From contig WLWP01000001.1 in NCBI GenBank assembly GCA_012103505.1, positions 2,914,001-2,978,000 on the forward strand: 64,000 bases of DNA, written 5' to 3'. The notes below the pieces were generated by a model. The model had not been told where the DNA came from. It saw only the letters and a list, made by a program, of their open reading frames with translations, and did not search any database. How positions within the stretch are numbered: the first letter of the stretch is position 1; the number at the start of each line of letters is the position of its first letter. Source of the stretch: Pseudomonadales bacterium. GTDB taxonomy: Bacteria > Pseudomonadota > Gammaproteobacteria > Pseudomonadales > Azotimanducaceae. Below, one piece after another: positions 10,382 through 21,220 of the stretch. The position numbers and the translations under genes were made by a program.

Positions 10382-11179
10382 ATGTCAGAGCTCGAGTTCA
10401 TCACACTAGAAGAAGCAGCGGCCATGAAAACTGGAACGAGAGTGACTTTCATTCCAGGGATTCCTGCTCTCTTTTCTGAAGCCTTAAAGAACATTTGCTA
10501 CGTCAAGGGCATTCCGCTTATCCGCGCACTGCACCCGATGATGGGAATCGACGAGGCAACTGGAGAAGACCGGCAAGCAGTGCTTTTTAAGCTCACCAGC
10601 CAAACCGGTCTGCCGACCATGTTTCACAATGAGGAGCGGCCGCGGAACATCTGGATAGAGCAACTCGCATTGGCAGAAGAAATTGGCGCACCAGGTACAC
10701 CAAATCTGATACCAACTGATTTCGAGGAACGAGCTACCGTATTCGGCCTTTGCGCTATTGTCTTGGCCGAGGACGGCTTCATCTGGAACATGAGAATCCT
10801 CGGCGACAGTCCACTCGGTAGAAAGTATGGATTCAATGAGAAGGCGAGTGCTGCGGCTCCACGCAAAATGGCCGAGGTCGTTGCTTTGATCGCCCGCCGC
10901 CTCGAGGCACAAGAACAGCTTGGGTCTCGCTATCTGGTCGGCACTTCCCTCTCCGCAGCTGACCTCTATTGGGCCACACTCAGTATGAGTATTCTTGTGC
11001 CCCCAGCCGAGATCATGCCGTTAACCCAACAGAACAAAGGCATGCTGAGATACTTCGCAAAAAACTCGGAGATCCCAGCGATTTCTGAAGTACTCACGGA
11101 CAAGGTAGAAGAGCACCAACGGTTCATACTGTCGACCCATTGCGAAACGCCAGCAGTCTTAGGCGGGGATCTGTTGTGA
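10382..11179 (+). CDS. Glutathione S-transferase-like protein
   Basis: C-terminal GST-like helix pattern (GSRYLVGTSLSAADLYWATLS); starts 5 nt after the upstream stop. Confidence 0.7.
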   Translation: MSELEFITLEEAAAMKTGTRVTFIPGIPALFSEALKNICYVKGIPLIRALHPMMGIDEATGEDRQAVLFKLTSQTGLPTMFHNEERPRNIWIEQLALAEEIGAPGTPNLIPTDFEERATVFGLCAIVLAEDGFIWNMRILGDSPLGRKYGFNEKASAAAPRKMAEVVALIARRLEAQEQLGSRYLVGTSLSAADLYWATLSMSILVPPAEIMPLTQQNKGMLRYFAKNSEIPAISEVLTDKVEEHQRFILSTHCETPAVLGGDLL

Positions 11180-11262
11180 GTGACAACACTCCGTCTCCAC
11201 CGAGCTCGCCCTAGCGCAACGGTCGATGTAACGTTCACAGATCCGCAACAGGAGCTTCGGAA

Positions 11263-12372
11263 ATGGGGAACCTAAGTAGCTATTTCGAAAAAGGGGCTGA
11301 GCGCGCTATGTCACTCGGCAATCGCGGTCCACTCCGATTTGCTGCGGACGGTGCTGTTCATCCAGACATCATCGATGCCTACTGGAAGTTCGGTTTTTAT
11401 GTGTTAGAAGGCGTGGTGGATGCAGCAGAGGTGCAACGTCTGCAATCCGACTTTGCCGAGTTGATCGACCGCGCTCCCGCCGGTACCGACGCTAAAACAG
11501 ACCATTTGGGTCGTCCATCAATACAAACTAAATACCCAACTGCGCGGTTTCAGTTTGCGAAACCCCTTTCCGATCCGATGGGCGGAATCGGACGATACCA
11601 GGTGAAGATGGAGGAATTGGAGAGCGCGGACGACGCGCCCGAAGAAACGCTGCTTCAGGTTAACGGCGTTCTGCAACTGATGCGATCGTGCTTGCACTTG
11701 TATGGCCACCCTGACCTCCTCGCTATCGCCGCTGCTATAAATGGTCCCGACTTCGTGCCATTTACCGATGCCATTTGGGTCAAAGAGCCTGGCCTCGGTC
11801 CGGCTGTCTCATGGCATCAAGATGGGATGACGCATTGGGACAGTCCAACACTCGATCGAGGAACACACGGTTTCAACTTCATGACTCAGCTCTATCGCAC
11901 GACACCGGCGAGTGCACTATGGATCGTTCCAGGTACGCATGACATCGGCCACATCAACATCGCTGACCGGATCGAGAACAACGACGATTCGGTATTTCTA
12001 CCTGATGCTGTCCCGCTGCTTGCAGAACCGGGAGATGTTGCTGTGTGCAGTCGACAGATGTTACATGGCTCTTTTCCCAATCCATCTACAGATGCCCGAG
12101 TCACTTATGTGTTTGGTTTCCATCGCCGAGAGTCGGTTGTTGGGGTCGAGGCTTTTAACTATGTACAGAAAAAAGAGATCACGTACGACGAAGAAAGAAT
12201 AGCCGAACGGTCCAAGGTGATTGCCTTAGCAATTGACGCACGTGCTCAGCTTCATCAAGACGAGACACCCTATAGATACGAGCCCTGCGCAGATGTGCCC
12301 GACTTAACCTTCACGCCGGAGAATGAGCGAGACGTTCTGCACGGCTACAACTTGAAGGATCTGTTCATCTGA
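11263..12372 (+). CDS. Phytanoyl-CoA dioxygenase (PhyH) family protein
   Basis: SWHQDGMTHWDSP (HxD) and later LHGSFPNPSTDARVTYVFGFHRR. Confidence 0.88.
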   Translation: MGNLSSYFEKGAERAMSLGNRGPLRFAADGAVHPDIIDAYWKFGFYVLEGVVDAAEVQRLQSDFAELIDRAPAGTDAKTDHLGRPSIQTKYPTARFQFAKPLSDPMGGIGRYQVKMEELESADDAPEETLLQVNGVLQLMRSCLHLYGHPDLLAIAAAINGPDFVPFTDAIWVKEPGLGPAVSWHQDGMTHWDSPTLDRGTHGFNFMTQLYRTTPASALWIVPGTHDIGHINIADRIENNDDSVFLPDAVPLLAEPGDVAVCSRQMLHGSFPNPSTDARVTYVFGFHRRESVVGVEAFNYVQKKEITYDEERIAERSKVIALAIDARAQLHQDETPYRYEPCADVPDLTFTPENERDVLHGYNLKDLFI

Positions 12373-12397
12373 TGAAGCCGGGAAGGAATGCCCGTAG

Positions 12398-13933
12398 ATG
12401 ACACCTATTAGACGCCGAGAATTCATCAAAGCCAGTGGCACTGCTGCGGCTATTGCCCCGTTCACAACCACCGCAAAGGCAGCTGCTAATCCTCCGAACA
12501 TCGTCTTCATCCTAGCTGACGATATGGGTTACGGAGACGTCAGCTATCTCAACCCCGACTCAAAAATACCGACGCCAAATATCGACAAGATCGCACGAGA
12601 AGGGACGTACTTCAGCGATGCCCACTCACCATCATCGATTTGTACGCCGACCCGATACGGCATACATACAGGGCGGTATTGTTGGCGTACGAGAATAACC
12701 AACAGTGTCACTTGGGGTTACAGTCGGCATTTGATTGAGCCTCACCGGCTGACGGTTGCCTCATTGCTAAAACAAGTTGGCTACAACACCGGCTGTTTTG
12801 GCAAATGGCATATGGGCATGGACATGATGACCCGCGACGGTGCCGGTCTTCAGGCACCAGATAAGGAAGTGGATCGACGCGCGTTCCGTGCCGACATCGA
12901 CTGGAACGCTAAGATCGAAAACGGTCCGCTCGACGTTGGATTCGATGAGTTTTACGGCATCTCCGCGTCTCTTGATATGTACCCGTATATCTGGATCGAC
13001 GGCGATCGTTTTGTCGGTGAATGCACAACCGAACAAGATCTGCTCTTTAACACCCGCGATGCGATGCCTGCCGATCACGGCAAGAACATGGGACCTTCCC
13101 ATGCAGACTTCGTGGCAGAAGACGTTCAAGGCGAGATAACAAACAAGACGGTCGAGTTCATCAATAAACAATCCGCGGATAAGCCCTTCTTCGCCTGCAT
13201 GGCACTCGCCGCACCACACATTCCAATTGTTCCGAGCAAAGCCTACCAAGGTTTAAGCCAACTCGGGCCCTATGGTGATTTCTGTATTCAGGTAGACGAT
13301 GACGTGGGGCGCATTTTGTCTGCGCTTGAGCAGAAGGGCGTAGCCGACTCGACGCTCATCGTTTTCACGTCGGACAACGGTTGCGCACCATACATCGGCG
13401 TTGATGAGATGAACCGCTTAGGTCATTACCCCAGTTACCTGTTCCGTGGTTACAAGGCAGACATCTACGAAGGCGGCAATCGTATCCCCTTTCTTGCACG
13501 CTGGCCTCAAGCCATAAGCCCAGGATCCAGGTCGGACGAAATAATTTGCTTAACTGATTTGTTAGCAACAACTGCTGCAATCACTGGACGCACCCTTCCC
13601 CAAAACGCAGGAGAGGATAGCTACAACATTTTGAGCGCCCTCCTAGGGCAACCCAGCGCGCAGCCCATAAGAGAAGCAACTATCGCTCAGTCCGCCACGG
13701 GTGGTTTCAGTGTTCGACAGGGACGCTGGAAACTCGAGTTAATACCAAGTTCGGGTGGCTACTACCGACTAAGCCCTGACCAGGTAAAAACGCAGGGGTT
13801 ACCACCTGTACAACTATTTGACCTCGAAGCCGATATCAAGGAATCAAAAAACATTCAGGGAGATCACCCTGAAGTGGTCGCGCACCTCACGGGGTTACTG
13901 AATAAGTACCGCAGAGAGGGTCGTAGCACGTGA
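12398..13933 (+). CDS. Sulfatase (arylsulfatase family), Tat-like signal
   Basis: PNIVFILADDMGYGDVSYLNP, SSICTPTRYGIHTGRY (CxPxR formylglycine motif); N-terminal RRREFIKASGTAAA. Confidence 0.94.
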   Translation: MTPIRRREFIKASGTAAAIAPFTTTAKAAANPPNIVFILADDMGYGDVSYLNPDSKIPTPNIDKIAREGTYFSDAHSPSSICTPTRYGIHTGRYCWRTRITNSVTWGYSRHLIEPHRLTVASLLKQVGYNTGCFGKWHMGMDMMTRDGAGLQAPDKEVDRRAFRADIDWNAKIENGPLDVGFDEFYGISASLDMYPYIWIDGDRFVGECTTEQDLLFNTRDAMPADHGKNMGPSHADFVAEDVQGEITNKTVEFINKQSADKPFFACMALAAPHIPIVPSKAYQGLSQLGPYGDFCIQVDDDVGRILSALEQKGVADSTLIVFTSDNGCAPYIGVDEMNRLGHYPSYLFRGYKADIYEGGNRIPFLARWPQAISPGSRSDEIICLTDLLATTAAITGRTLPQNAGEDSYNILSALLGQPSAQPIREATIAQSATGGFSVRQGRWKLELIPSSGGYYRLSPDQVKTQGLPPVQLFDLEADIKESKNIQGDHPEVVAHLTGLLNKYRREGRST

Positions 13934-14170
13934 ACTTGGTTCGCTCACCGCTTCCAAGTTTCTTCATGTGACCCAAGCGAAGAGTGGACCGCTGATCCAA
14001 CCCGGGCGGCCACTAGCTCCATCTGAGGAGCCAATCTCTCCCCGCTGAGATCGCCTGCGCCCTTTGCCAGCGATAACCCTCCTCTGTTGCTGAGACGAGA
14101 CCCAGTTAGAGCTGCCCTACCCTAACTTTTCAGCGCTTGTTACAGTGATGGGCGGAAGAGGGAGAATTTT

Positions 14171-15631
14171 ATGTCAGAGGCGTCGCGTCATATTGCGGGA
14201 GAGCCGCCTGAGTCAGTGCCGTTTAAAACCAAATTTGCTTTTGGTCTGGGTGCGACGGCGGAGCAGGTCTGTCTGCGCTCGTTTGGGATCTTTGCGCTGA
14301 TCTACTACAACCAGGTGCTGGACATGCCTGGCAGCCTGGCAGGTATTGCGCTTACTTTAGCGCTTCTGGTTGACGCCGTAAGCGATCCATTAGTTGGGTC
14401 ATTCTCGGATCGATTCAAGTCCAAAAAATGGGGGCGCAGACACCCATTTCTGTTTCTAGCACCGGTTCCGGTGGCGGTCAGTTACTACCTGATCTTCAAT
14501 CCTCCCGACCTGGGTCCATCTGGGCTATTTGTCTGGTTTTTAGCCTTTTCAGTCTGTCTTCGAACGTCCATGACCTTGTTTTTTGTGCCGCACCTAGCCC
14601 TGGGTGGAGAGCTTTCGAAGAACTACACCGAACGATCAAAGATCATGTCCTATAACAATGCATTCGGTTACATCGGCGCGGCCGGGGTGTATTGGATTGC
14701 TATGAGTACCTTCTTTGCATCAACCCCAGATGTTCCGAACGGCATGTTGAACGAACAGGGCTATAAGTACATGGGTATGATGTGTAGTGCCTTCACTTTA
14801 ATCGTACTCTACGTTTGCGCCTGGAATACGCGCGATCGCATTCCGCTGCTCTCCCAGCCAGAGGAGAGCGCGCCGCGTTTTTCTTTTACAGAGTTCGTCA
14901 AAGACATCAAACAAGCGGTTACAAATCGGAACTATTTTTTTCTGCTGCTCGGATTTTTTTGCTTGAGTGTGATGCTAGGGGCTCGTGAAGGTTTCGATAA
15001 TTACATGAGCCTGTTCTATTGGGAGCTAAAACCCGAGGAGATGCGGTTTTATGTCGTAGGCCAGGTGTGCGCTTACTTACTCGGGTTCACGATGACTTAT
15101 CGGATCCACGAACTCATCGACAAGCGAGCTACTATCGTGATTTCTGCAGCGGGTCTCGCTATCTTCCCTGCGGCACCTTTTGTGTTCCGCATATTGGGAT
15201 TGTTTCCTGAAAACGGTGAAGAAGGACTGCTGTTCTGGATTGTCGTTTTCAAGTTTTTGGGCTCAGCATCAGGCGCGGTGTTGAACATTAGCGTGATGTC
15301 AGCCCTTGCAGATATAGCGGACGAGAATGAGCTCAAATTTGGCGATCGCCAAGAAGGCATCTTGTACTCAGCAAGAACTTTCTTTGCCAAGGCAGACCAG
15401 GCTCTGGGATTGTTCATTGCCGGAGTTGTTATCGACATCATTCAATTCCCAATAGATGCAAAACCGGGAGAGGTCACCGACTCCACGTTGCACAGCCTGG
15501 GTTTCGTGGATGGGCCCTACATGGTGATTCCAGGACTGATCGCCGCCTGTTTCTATGCGGGTTATCGAATCAATCGCCGCAGGCACCGTGAAATCGCTTT
15601 TGCGTTAGCCGAAAAGAGAGCGCCAGGATGA
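14171..15631 (+). CDS. MFS transporter, GPH (melibiose/glycoside-pentoside-hexuronide) type
   Basis: SDPLVGSFSDRFKSKKWGRRHPFLF and multiple TM stretches. Confidence 0.88.
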   Translation: MSEASRHIAGEPPESVPFKTKFAFGLGATAEQVCLRSFGIFALIYYNQVLDMPGSLAGIALTLALLVDAVSDPLVGSFSDRFKSKKWGRRHPFLFLAPVPVAVSYYLIFNPPDLGPSGLFVWFLAFSVCLRTSMTLFFVPHLALGGELSKNYTERSKIMSYNNAFGYIGAAGVYWIAMSTFFASTPDVPNGMLNEQGYKYMGMMCSAFTLIVLYVCAWNTRDRIPLLSQPEESAPRFSFTEFVKDIKQAVTNRNYFFLLLGFFCLSVMLGAREGFDNYMSLFYWELKPEEMRFYVVGQVCAYLLGFTMTYRIHELIDKRATIVISAAGLAIFPAAPFVFRILGLFPENGEEGLLFWIVVFKFLGSASGAVLNISVMSALADIADENELKFGDRQEGILYSARTFFAKADQALGLFIAGVVIDIIQFPIDAKPGEVTDSTLHSLGFVDGPYMVIPGLIAACFYAGYRINRRRHREIAFALAEKRAPG

Positions 15632-15829
15632 CCGGCTCGACGAGCTAGTCTACTAGTTGTTTTAGTTGGATCTGCCCCGAGCTTTCCAAGCAAGGTTCGG
15701 TCATTGGGTAGATCTGTGCGTGCAACCTGATGGCGACGTTACTAAACGTTTCGAATATCGACAGTGAATCGACGAACGTAGAGTTCTACTAAAATTCGAC
15801 GTCGATATTCTCTGACGACCCGATCCCTT

Positions 15830-16303
15830 CTAGATATAGAAAATGTGATTGCCTATTTTTGCAACACGTTTTAAGCGCCAGCGGGGTTGTACGGCAGTGC
15901 TGTGAAAATATAAGGCACCGCGGGTCCGAGTATAGCGACGGCTGTGTAAAAGCTTGTCCGCTATCTCCATCGCTTGCTTCCAACTTGCTATATCAGTAGG
16001 TCGATCACTTTTGCCATCGCACCACCAAGAAAATTGACACGGAGGTGACTCGCCCCCTTGTTTAACGACACGACATACGGTGTCCGGAAATCGTTCGTCC
16101 GACACTCGATTGACCACTACCGAGCCCACGGCATACATCCCTGCTGCGCCCTCCCCCCGAGCCTCCCAATAAATTGCAAGCGCTAAGCATTGCTGCTCAG
16201 GCGCGCTGTGTGCAGAAGCAGAAACAGAAGCAGAAGCTTGGTAGGAAAAAAGGATCGTAATAAAACTGCCCAACAAATAGAGATTCCGAAACATCTGCAC
16301 CAA
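15830..16303 (-). CDS. Cell wall hydrolase, SleB/Hydrolase_2 family
   Basis: CLALAIYWEARGEGAAGMYAVGSVVVNRV motif; N-terminal signal peptide. Confidence 0.88.
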   Translation of the reverse strand: MVQMFRNLYLLGSFITILFSYQASASVSASAHSAPEQQCLALAIYWEARGEGAAGMYAVGSVVVNRVSDERFPDTVCRVVKQGGESPPCQFSWWCDGKSDRPTDIASWKQAMEIADKLLHSRRYTRTRGALYFHSTAVQPRWRLKRVAKIGNHIFYI

Positions 16304-16583
16304 CCTGGTTTTCTAGAGCAACCATTCTTAGGTGCTGTGTCTGAACGCCAGTTAAACCAAGCAGACACACTTACAAAAGATGTTCAAAAGTGAGAACCAC
16401 ACCACACAATCATGGAAGGATCTCTACAGGCATCAAACCCAGAGAGATCAGATTGCGTTTCCGATGCGGCTCTGGTATCGAGTTTTGGTTGGGTGTCGTA
16501 ATCGATCCAGATGAGTTGCTAGCAATAGCAATGTATTCAGACCAATGGCCCATAAACGGTCAAACAAGCTCGGTCCAACTAGG

Positions 16584-17723
16584 TCAACTACTTAGGTCTA
16601 GCGGCCGAGACATCTCTTTGCCTCGATTGGCAAACTCTCCGACCAACTTAAAGAACGACTCCCCACCGGAACCCTCTGTCGTTAGCGTCATGTCTTGGCG
16701 AATAAAATTGACACTATCAGGGTTTAGCGACTGCGCCAGTTTCCAGTATTGTTCGACCTTACCCACTTGACCATGTGCCCTGAAGAAATTCGCCAGCCGA
16801 AACGCTGCATCTGCACGCAATTGATCAACCGTAAACTGGCGGATGTTGTCAGTCACCTTATCGGCTGACTGTACATATTTACTACTCGCACCATTCTTTA
16901 CCCAGTCTTGTAGCGCGGGTGCATAAATGTCATTGCCAAAGACAAATGCTGCATCACCCTCACCAAATTGGTGGGTTGTTGCATAAGTGCTTTCATCAAT
17001 CCGAACAATTCGACCTTCTTCGTCAATCCAGGCCGCTGACGGCACATTCACAAAGTTAAATGCGCTACTAATTACGTGATCTTCATCAACCACTTGAACG
17101 TAGGTAGGGTTGGTTGCGTCAAAAATTGGCCCTGCGACTGCTTCACCGCCGGTATCTTGCGCGGCTGAGATCAAGACAAAGTTAGGGTCATTTATTTCTG
17201 CGTATATATGTTGCCACACGGGCACATCTAGTTGGCATCCTCACCAGGATGACCAGGTGACAATCAGTGCCTTCTTACCTTCTAGATCCGCCAAACAAAC
17301 CACATTGCCGTTGCGATCAGTGACTTCAAAATCTGGCGCCAACCCATCCGCCAACATATTGCTCCGCTTGCCAGGAATTTCTGCGAAGCTCCACACGCGG
17401 TAATCGACATCAGCTACGTAGGGCTGTTCCAACAATTCTGCAAACGCAGTTAAGTCGAACCACTCCTGACCATCCCGCTTGACCAACAATTGGTCATTAA
17501 GCGGGATGCACATAGCGTCAAAACACGCGCCTTCTGGCTTCAATTCAAACCCGTTGATCTGCGTTAAGTCAGTCGGGCGAATTAACAAGCCATCACCAGT
17601 TGCGGTTTCAGCTAGGGTGATGGTGTTACCTTGGTAGAGGACTGTGGTTTGACCTGCATCATGAATCGGTCGCTCTTCAAATGGGTGCCGTAAGTCGGGA
17701 TAAGCCGCAAATGCTTCTGTCAT
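16584..17723 (-). CDS. Candidate selenoprotein: TlpA/ResA-like thioredoxin-fold protein with in-frame UGA (Sec)
   Basis: ORFs 17241-17774 and 16584-17225 are in the same frame, separated only by TGA at 17241-17243. Readthrough gives LADLEGKKALIVTWSSW-U-GCQLDVPVWQHIYAEINDP. Start taken at MTEAFAAYPDLRHP (17723). Confidence 0.8.
17208..17227 (-). promoter_or_regulatory. Candidate bacterial SECIS hairpin for the TlpA-like selenoprotein
   Basis: 5'-ATGTGCC CGTGT GGC A ACAT-3' on the minus strand: 7-bp stem with one bulged A, 5-nt loop with G at loop position 2, loop begins 20 nt after the UGA. Confidence 0.6.
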
Positions 17724-17974
17724 GACGCAACTCCTTGTTTGGAACAAGGCACTATCGCACAACACCCACGCCAATTCGCCTACAAAAAAGGATATTCAAC
17801 CGCGTGGGTCCTGGGCTACTTGAAGATGTCGATTTTCTAAATCACCCCGGTTTTGACAATCCCAGAAAGGGGCAGGGCTACTTTTGCGAGCTTTAGAAGG
17901 CTTTTAGAAGGTTCTGAGAAGGTCTTTTCTGTATCCCCGTGCTAAACATCTTATCTGGTTAAGGGGGCCTACTA

Positions 17975-19132
17975 ATGAAGACGATCTACGCTGTTTCAAC
18001 CATCATTGCACTGCTGTTTTGTACCGGATACGGATGGGCAAAACCGAGTTGTCCCGGGCATCCAAGCTGCAAGCCTGACGACGGCGGTGGAGATCCACCG
18101 GTCAGTTCCAGCCCGAGCATCGTCTACACCGTCGGGTCCAATGGTTCCAAGCGAGACTTATACCTTATGAACGCTGACGGATCATCACCTCTGCTTTTTA
18201 AGCAAGGACGGGCGTCGAAAGGAAAACAAAGTTCGATCCGCTACCAGCACGGTGAGTGGTCGCCAGACGGTACAGAAATTGCGTTTATCGACACAGGCTA
18301 TCTGGATGCGATTTGGGTCGGGCCCGCAGACAATCCATCCGAGGCAGTTCCGATTTTCGACTCAGAAGGCTTGAGTCCGGGTGCAGACCTTGCATGGCAC
18401 CCAACAGAGGACTGGATCGCGCTGCAGATCTGGTCTCAGAGACTCGATACAAACGGCAACAACGTTGGCGATTCGGACATTTGGGTGACGAGTTCTTCCG
18501 GTGGAGTGCCGGTTAACTTAACGAGTTCGTTACTTCCAGCACCCGACTCAGAGATAGATTGGGGTTTGGAAGATCGCCCTACGTGGTCGCCCGACGGCAC
18601 GCAGCTGCTAATCCGAGACTGGGTCTTGCTTCCGGGATTCCCTGATCGCGTACGGTTGTTGATTTGTGATTTCAATGGGAGCTCCCAACCACCTTCCTTA
18701 GCCTGCCCATCAACTTCATGGCGGGAACAAATTTTTATTGAAGAACCGGCATGGCACCCGGACGCAGACCTAATCGCCTATCCAGAATCGGTGGTTGAAG
18801 GCGGAAACTACACACGTCGAGACATTTTCATCGAGTCAACGGACTCGCCAACTTCTACTTGTCTACACATCAAAGCCGATGGATCAATGATCAACAAGCC
18901 CGGTTGCACCGTGCGTCGGGTGGGTGACTACTTGTTGAGAAACGAAGTTGCGTGGACTTGTGACGGTCAAAGTCTACTCGTCAACGCGCAAAGTTCTCTA
19001 ACAGACGATCGTGCAATCTACATCATAAAAAATGTGCTTACAGCGACTCAACTTTCCCTTGAACCCCTCCGATTGACTGCAGGAAAACAGTCAAGCCTAT
19101 CCGAGCAAGCAGCGCAGCGCACGTGTCCTTAG
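17975..19132 (+). CDS. Secreted TolB/PD40-like beta-propeller protein
   Basis: Signal peptide, then AKPSCPGHPSCKPDDGGGD; repeated WSPDGTEIAF / WSPDGTQLLI / WHPDADLIAY units. Confidence 0.75.
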   Translation: MKTIYAVSTIIALLFCTGYGWAKPSCPGHPSCKPDDGGGDPPVSSSPSIVYTVGSNGSKRDLYLMNADGSSPLLFKQGRASKGKQSSIRYQHGEWSPDGTEIAFIDTGYLDAIWVGPADNPSEAVPIFDSEGLSPGADLAWHPTEDWIALQIWSQRLDTNGNNVGDSDIWVTSSSGGVPVNLTSSLLPAPDSEIDWGLEDRPTWSPDGTQLLIRDWVLLPGFPDRVRLLICDFNGSSQPPSLACPSTSWREQIFIEEPAWHPDADLIAYPESVVEGGNYTRRDIFIESTDSPTSTCLHIKADGSMINKPGCTVRRVGDYLLRNEVAWTCDGQSLLVNAQSSLTDDRAIYIIKNVLTATQLSLEPLRLTAGKQSSLSEQAAQRTCP

Positions 19133-19215
19133 CCGTGTGCAAGAGACAGGGACGTCTCACCTACACAAGTCATGAAACGTTGCTCATTCACAACTAGGCC
19201 CCTATGCTCTGAGGA

Positions 19216-21195
19216 ATGGATGATGTTAATCAGGGACTGGAACGCGACCACTTTTACCTGGGCGAATTCTGCATAGCCGCCGAAGAATGCACAGTTCAGA
19301 ATGGTGAAATAAGCACAAAAATTACGCCTCGGGCGATGGAGGTCCTAAGTTATCTCGCGGCGAGATCCGGTGAAGTTGTTTCAATCGACGAGCTTCTGAC
19401 AGAAATCTGGGATCAGCCCTATACCGGATCAAATGCTGTTTACAAATGCATTACCGAACTCCGTAAAGCTTTTGTTGACCCTGCCCATGAATCGCGGATT
19501 TTGCAAACCGTGCCAAAACGCGGTTACAAAATTCTCGTACCAATGCTCACTCAGCCTGGAATCGAAGCTGGCGTCGAATTGGATCCTACCGCAATCAGAC
19601 CCTCAGAAAACAGTAGGCGAAGAATAGTATTGGTCTGTGCCACGGTATTGGCCATTGGCATGTTCGCCGGGTGGTATTGGAACCCTCTGGAACCTTGCTG
19701 GATGACCCCAGCAGGTTGTGGGACACCGGAATCGACCGTTCTCTTCGTTAGCTCTCCCAAAGGGGGGGCTGACCAAGCGCTATCAATAGAACTCAACGAT
19801 TCACTCCTTGAACGTCTCACGGCGTACGAATGGATCATTGTTACTTCAGATGGAGCGATGAACGCCGACTACATACTTGAGAGCTCGTTCAGGTCTGACT
19901 CAGACGTGCGCTTCGAGCTCAAGAAGATTTCTGATAGCACACTTCTATACACCAAAAGTTTTACGTTGCTAGAGAACATCAATGGCGCCACTTTGGGTAG
20001 GTACGTTGGGGACGCCATGTCCGTTTTGCTTGATCCAAACGAGATAGAAATCATGCGTTATAACAACGTATCGGATGCAACTGCATGGCGCATGTACCGA
20101 GGTCTCCCGCGCCGGTATCCGCAAAATCTGGACGCAATAGTAGGAAGAGTGGATGTACTGCGTTCCATTCTGTTGCTAGACCGAGGTTTTAGGGAAGCCT
20201 ATATCGGTCTAGCTATGAGTCTCCGTCAGCTGGTTTCACTCGATCAGCTGGAGCAGTTTGCGACTCGCCGGAACGAGACAATTCGTATACTGAAAACTGT
20301 GCAAAGCGAGGACGTCGGAACTGAACCCATCCGAATCGTGTCACTCATGTTAGCAGGCATGTTTGGAGATCTTTACGATCAGGAGCGACTGTTACGAGAG
20401 AGAATCCTCCAGGGACCAGAACCTGAGATTCCCGAGGGCGATATTGAATTTCGACACTATGGGTTTTACTACGAACAGTACGCCCAACTTTTGCGGACCA
20501 GTCACCGCCAAGATGCTGCCGATGCCTATCAACTAGCAGGAATACTAAAGTGTCGTGTGGATGATGAATGCGAGTCATTTGGTTCGAGCGTAGACGCGAC
20601 ATTCGAACGATTGGCTTTCGACCAAGATTGGTCCGGGCTTGAAAGCAAATATCGGGCAGTATTAGACGTCCAGTCCGGATCGGTCGAAGCCCTTACCGGG
20701 TTTGTGGGTTTGTTGGCAAAACTACACAGGTTCGAAGAAGCGGAGCGATTTTTGGTCGAGCTACAGCAAGTAGATCCGGTTGGGTTCTGGTACTTGCACG
20801 CGAACGCTTACTTGTCCTTCTACAAAGAACCACTCCGTCGTTCTGAGCATTGGTCAGAGTACAGACTCGGTGGGGGCTCGGGCCTTTCGAAAGGTTTGTT
20901 AGCGATCCGACTACAGCACTTCATTGAAGCGAGTGAAATCTTTTCCAACCTCTCCGTTGTCGAGAAACAACTAGCCCGAAGGACTTTCTGGATAGACCAA
21001 TATGTTCATGGAAATCCAGAGGTGGGGAACTCGCCGGAATTCGGGGCGATTCTTAGCGCGCTTGGCCTTGGACAACAATGGCAAAATCACCTGGACGAAA
21101 AACTCCGAGAACTGGCTACCGCAACCGGCGTCCAGCCTGATGGTTCACTTAGCCCAAACCTCACAGAATTGCGAAGAAAGTACATGTCAAACTAG
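19216..21195 (+). CDS. CadC-like transmembrane regulator (winged-helix domain, TM, C-terminal helical/TPR-like region)
   Basis: ITPRAMEVLSYLAARSGEVVSIDELLTEIWDQPYTGSNAVYKCITELRKAF...TVPKRGYKIL (OmpR/CadC-type wHTH); TM at RRIVLVCATVLAIGMFAGWYW. Confidence 0.85.
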   Translation: MDDVNQGLERDHFYLGEFCIAAEECTVQNGEISTKITPRAMEVLSYLAARSGEVVSIDELLTEIWDQPYTGSNAVYKCITELRKAFVDPAHESRILQTVPKRGYKILVPMLTQPGIEAGVELDPTAIRPSENSRRRIVLVCATVLAIGMFAGWYWNPLEPCWMTPAGCGTPESTVLFVSSPKGGADQALSIELNDSLLERLTAYEWIIVTSDGAMNADYILESSFRSDSDVRFELKKISDSTLLYTKSFTLLENINGATLGRYVGDAMSVLLDPNEIEIMRYNNVSDATAWRMYRGLPRRYPQNLDAIVGRVDVLRSILLLDRGFREAYIGLAMSLRQLVSLDQLEQFATRRNETIRILKTVQSEDVGTEPIRIVSLMLAGMFGDLYDQERLLRERILQGPEPEIPEGDIEFRHYGFYYEQYAQLLRTSHRQDAADAYQLAGILKCRVDDECESFGSSVDATFERLAFDQDWSGLESKYRAVLDVQSGSVEALTGFVGLLAKLHRFEEAERFLVELQQVDPVGFWYLHANAYLSFYKEPLRRSEHWSEYRLGGGSGLSKGLLAIRLQHFIEASEIFSNLSVVEKQLARRTFWIDQYVHGNPEVGNSPEFGAILSALGLGQQWQNHLDEKLRELATATGVQPDGSLSPNLTELRRKYMSN

Positions 21196-21220
21196 AGCTT
21201 CCCAAAGCGTGAATCCCTTA

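Noticed and set aside
12767-13249. - strand ORF of 160 aa
   Set aside because: Antisense shadow of the sulfatase gene; no motifs.
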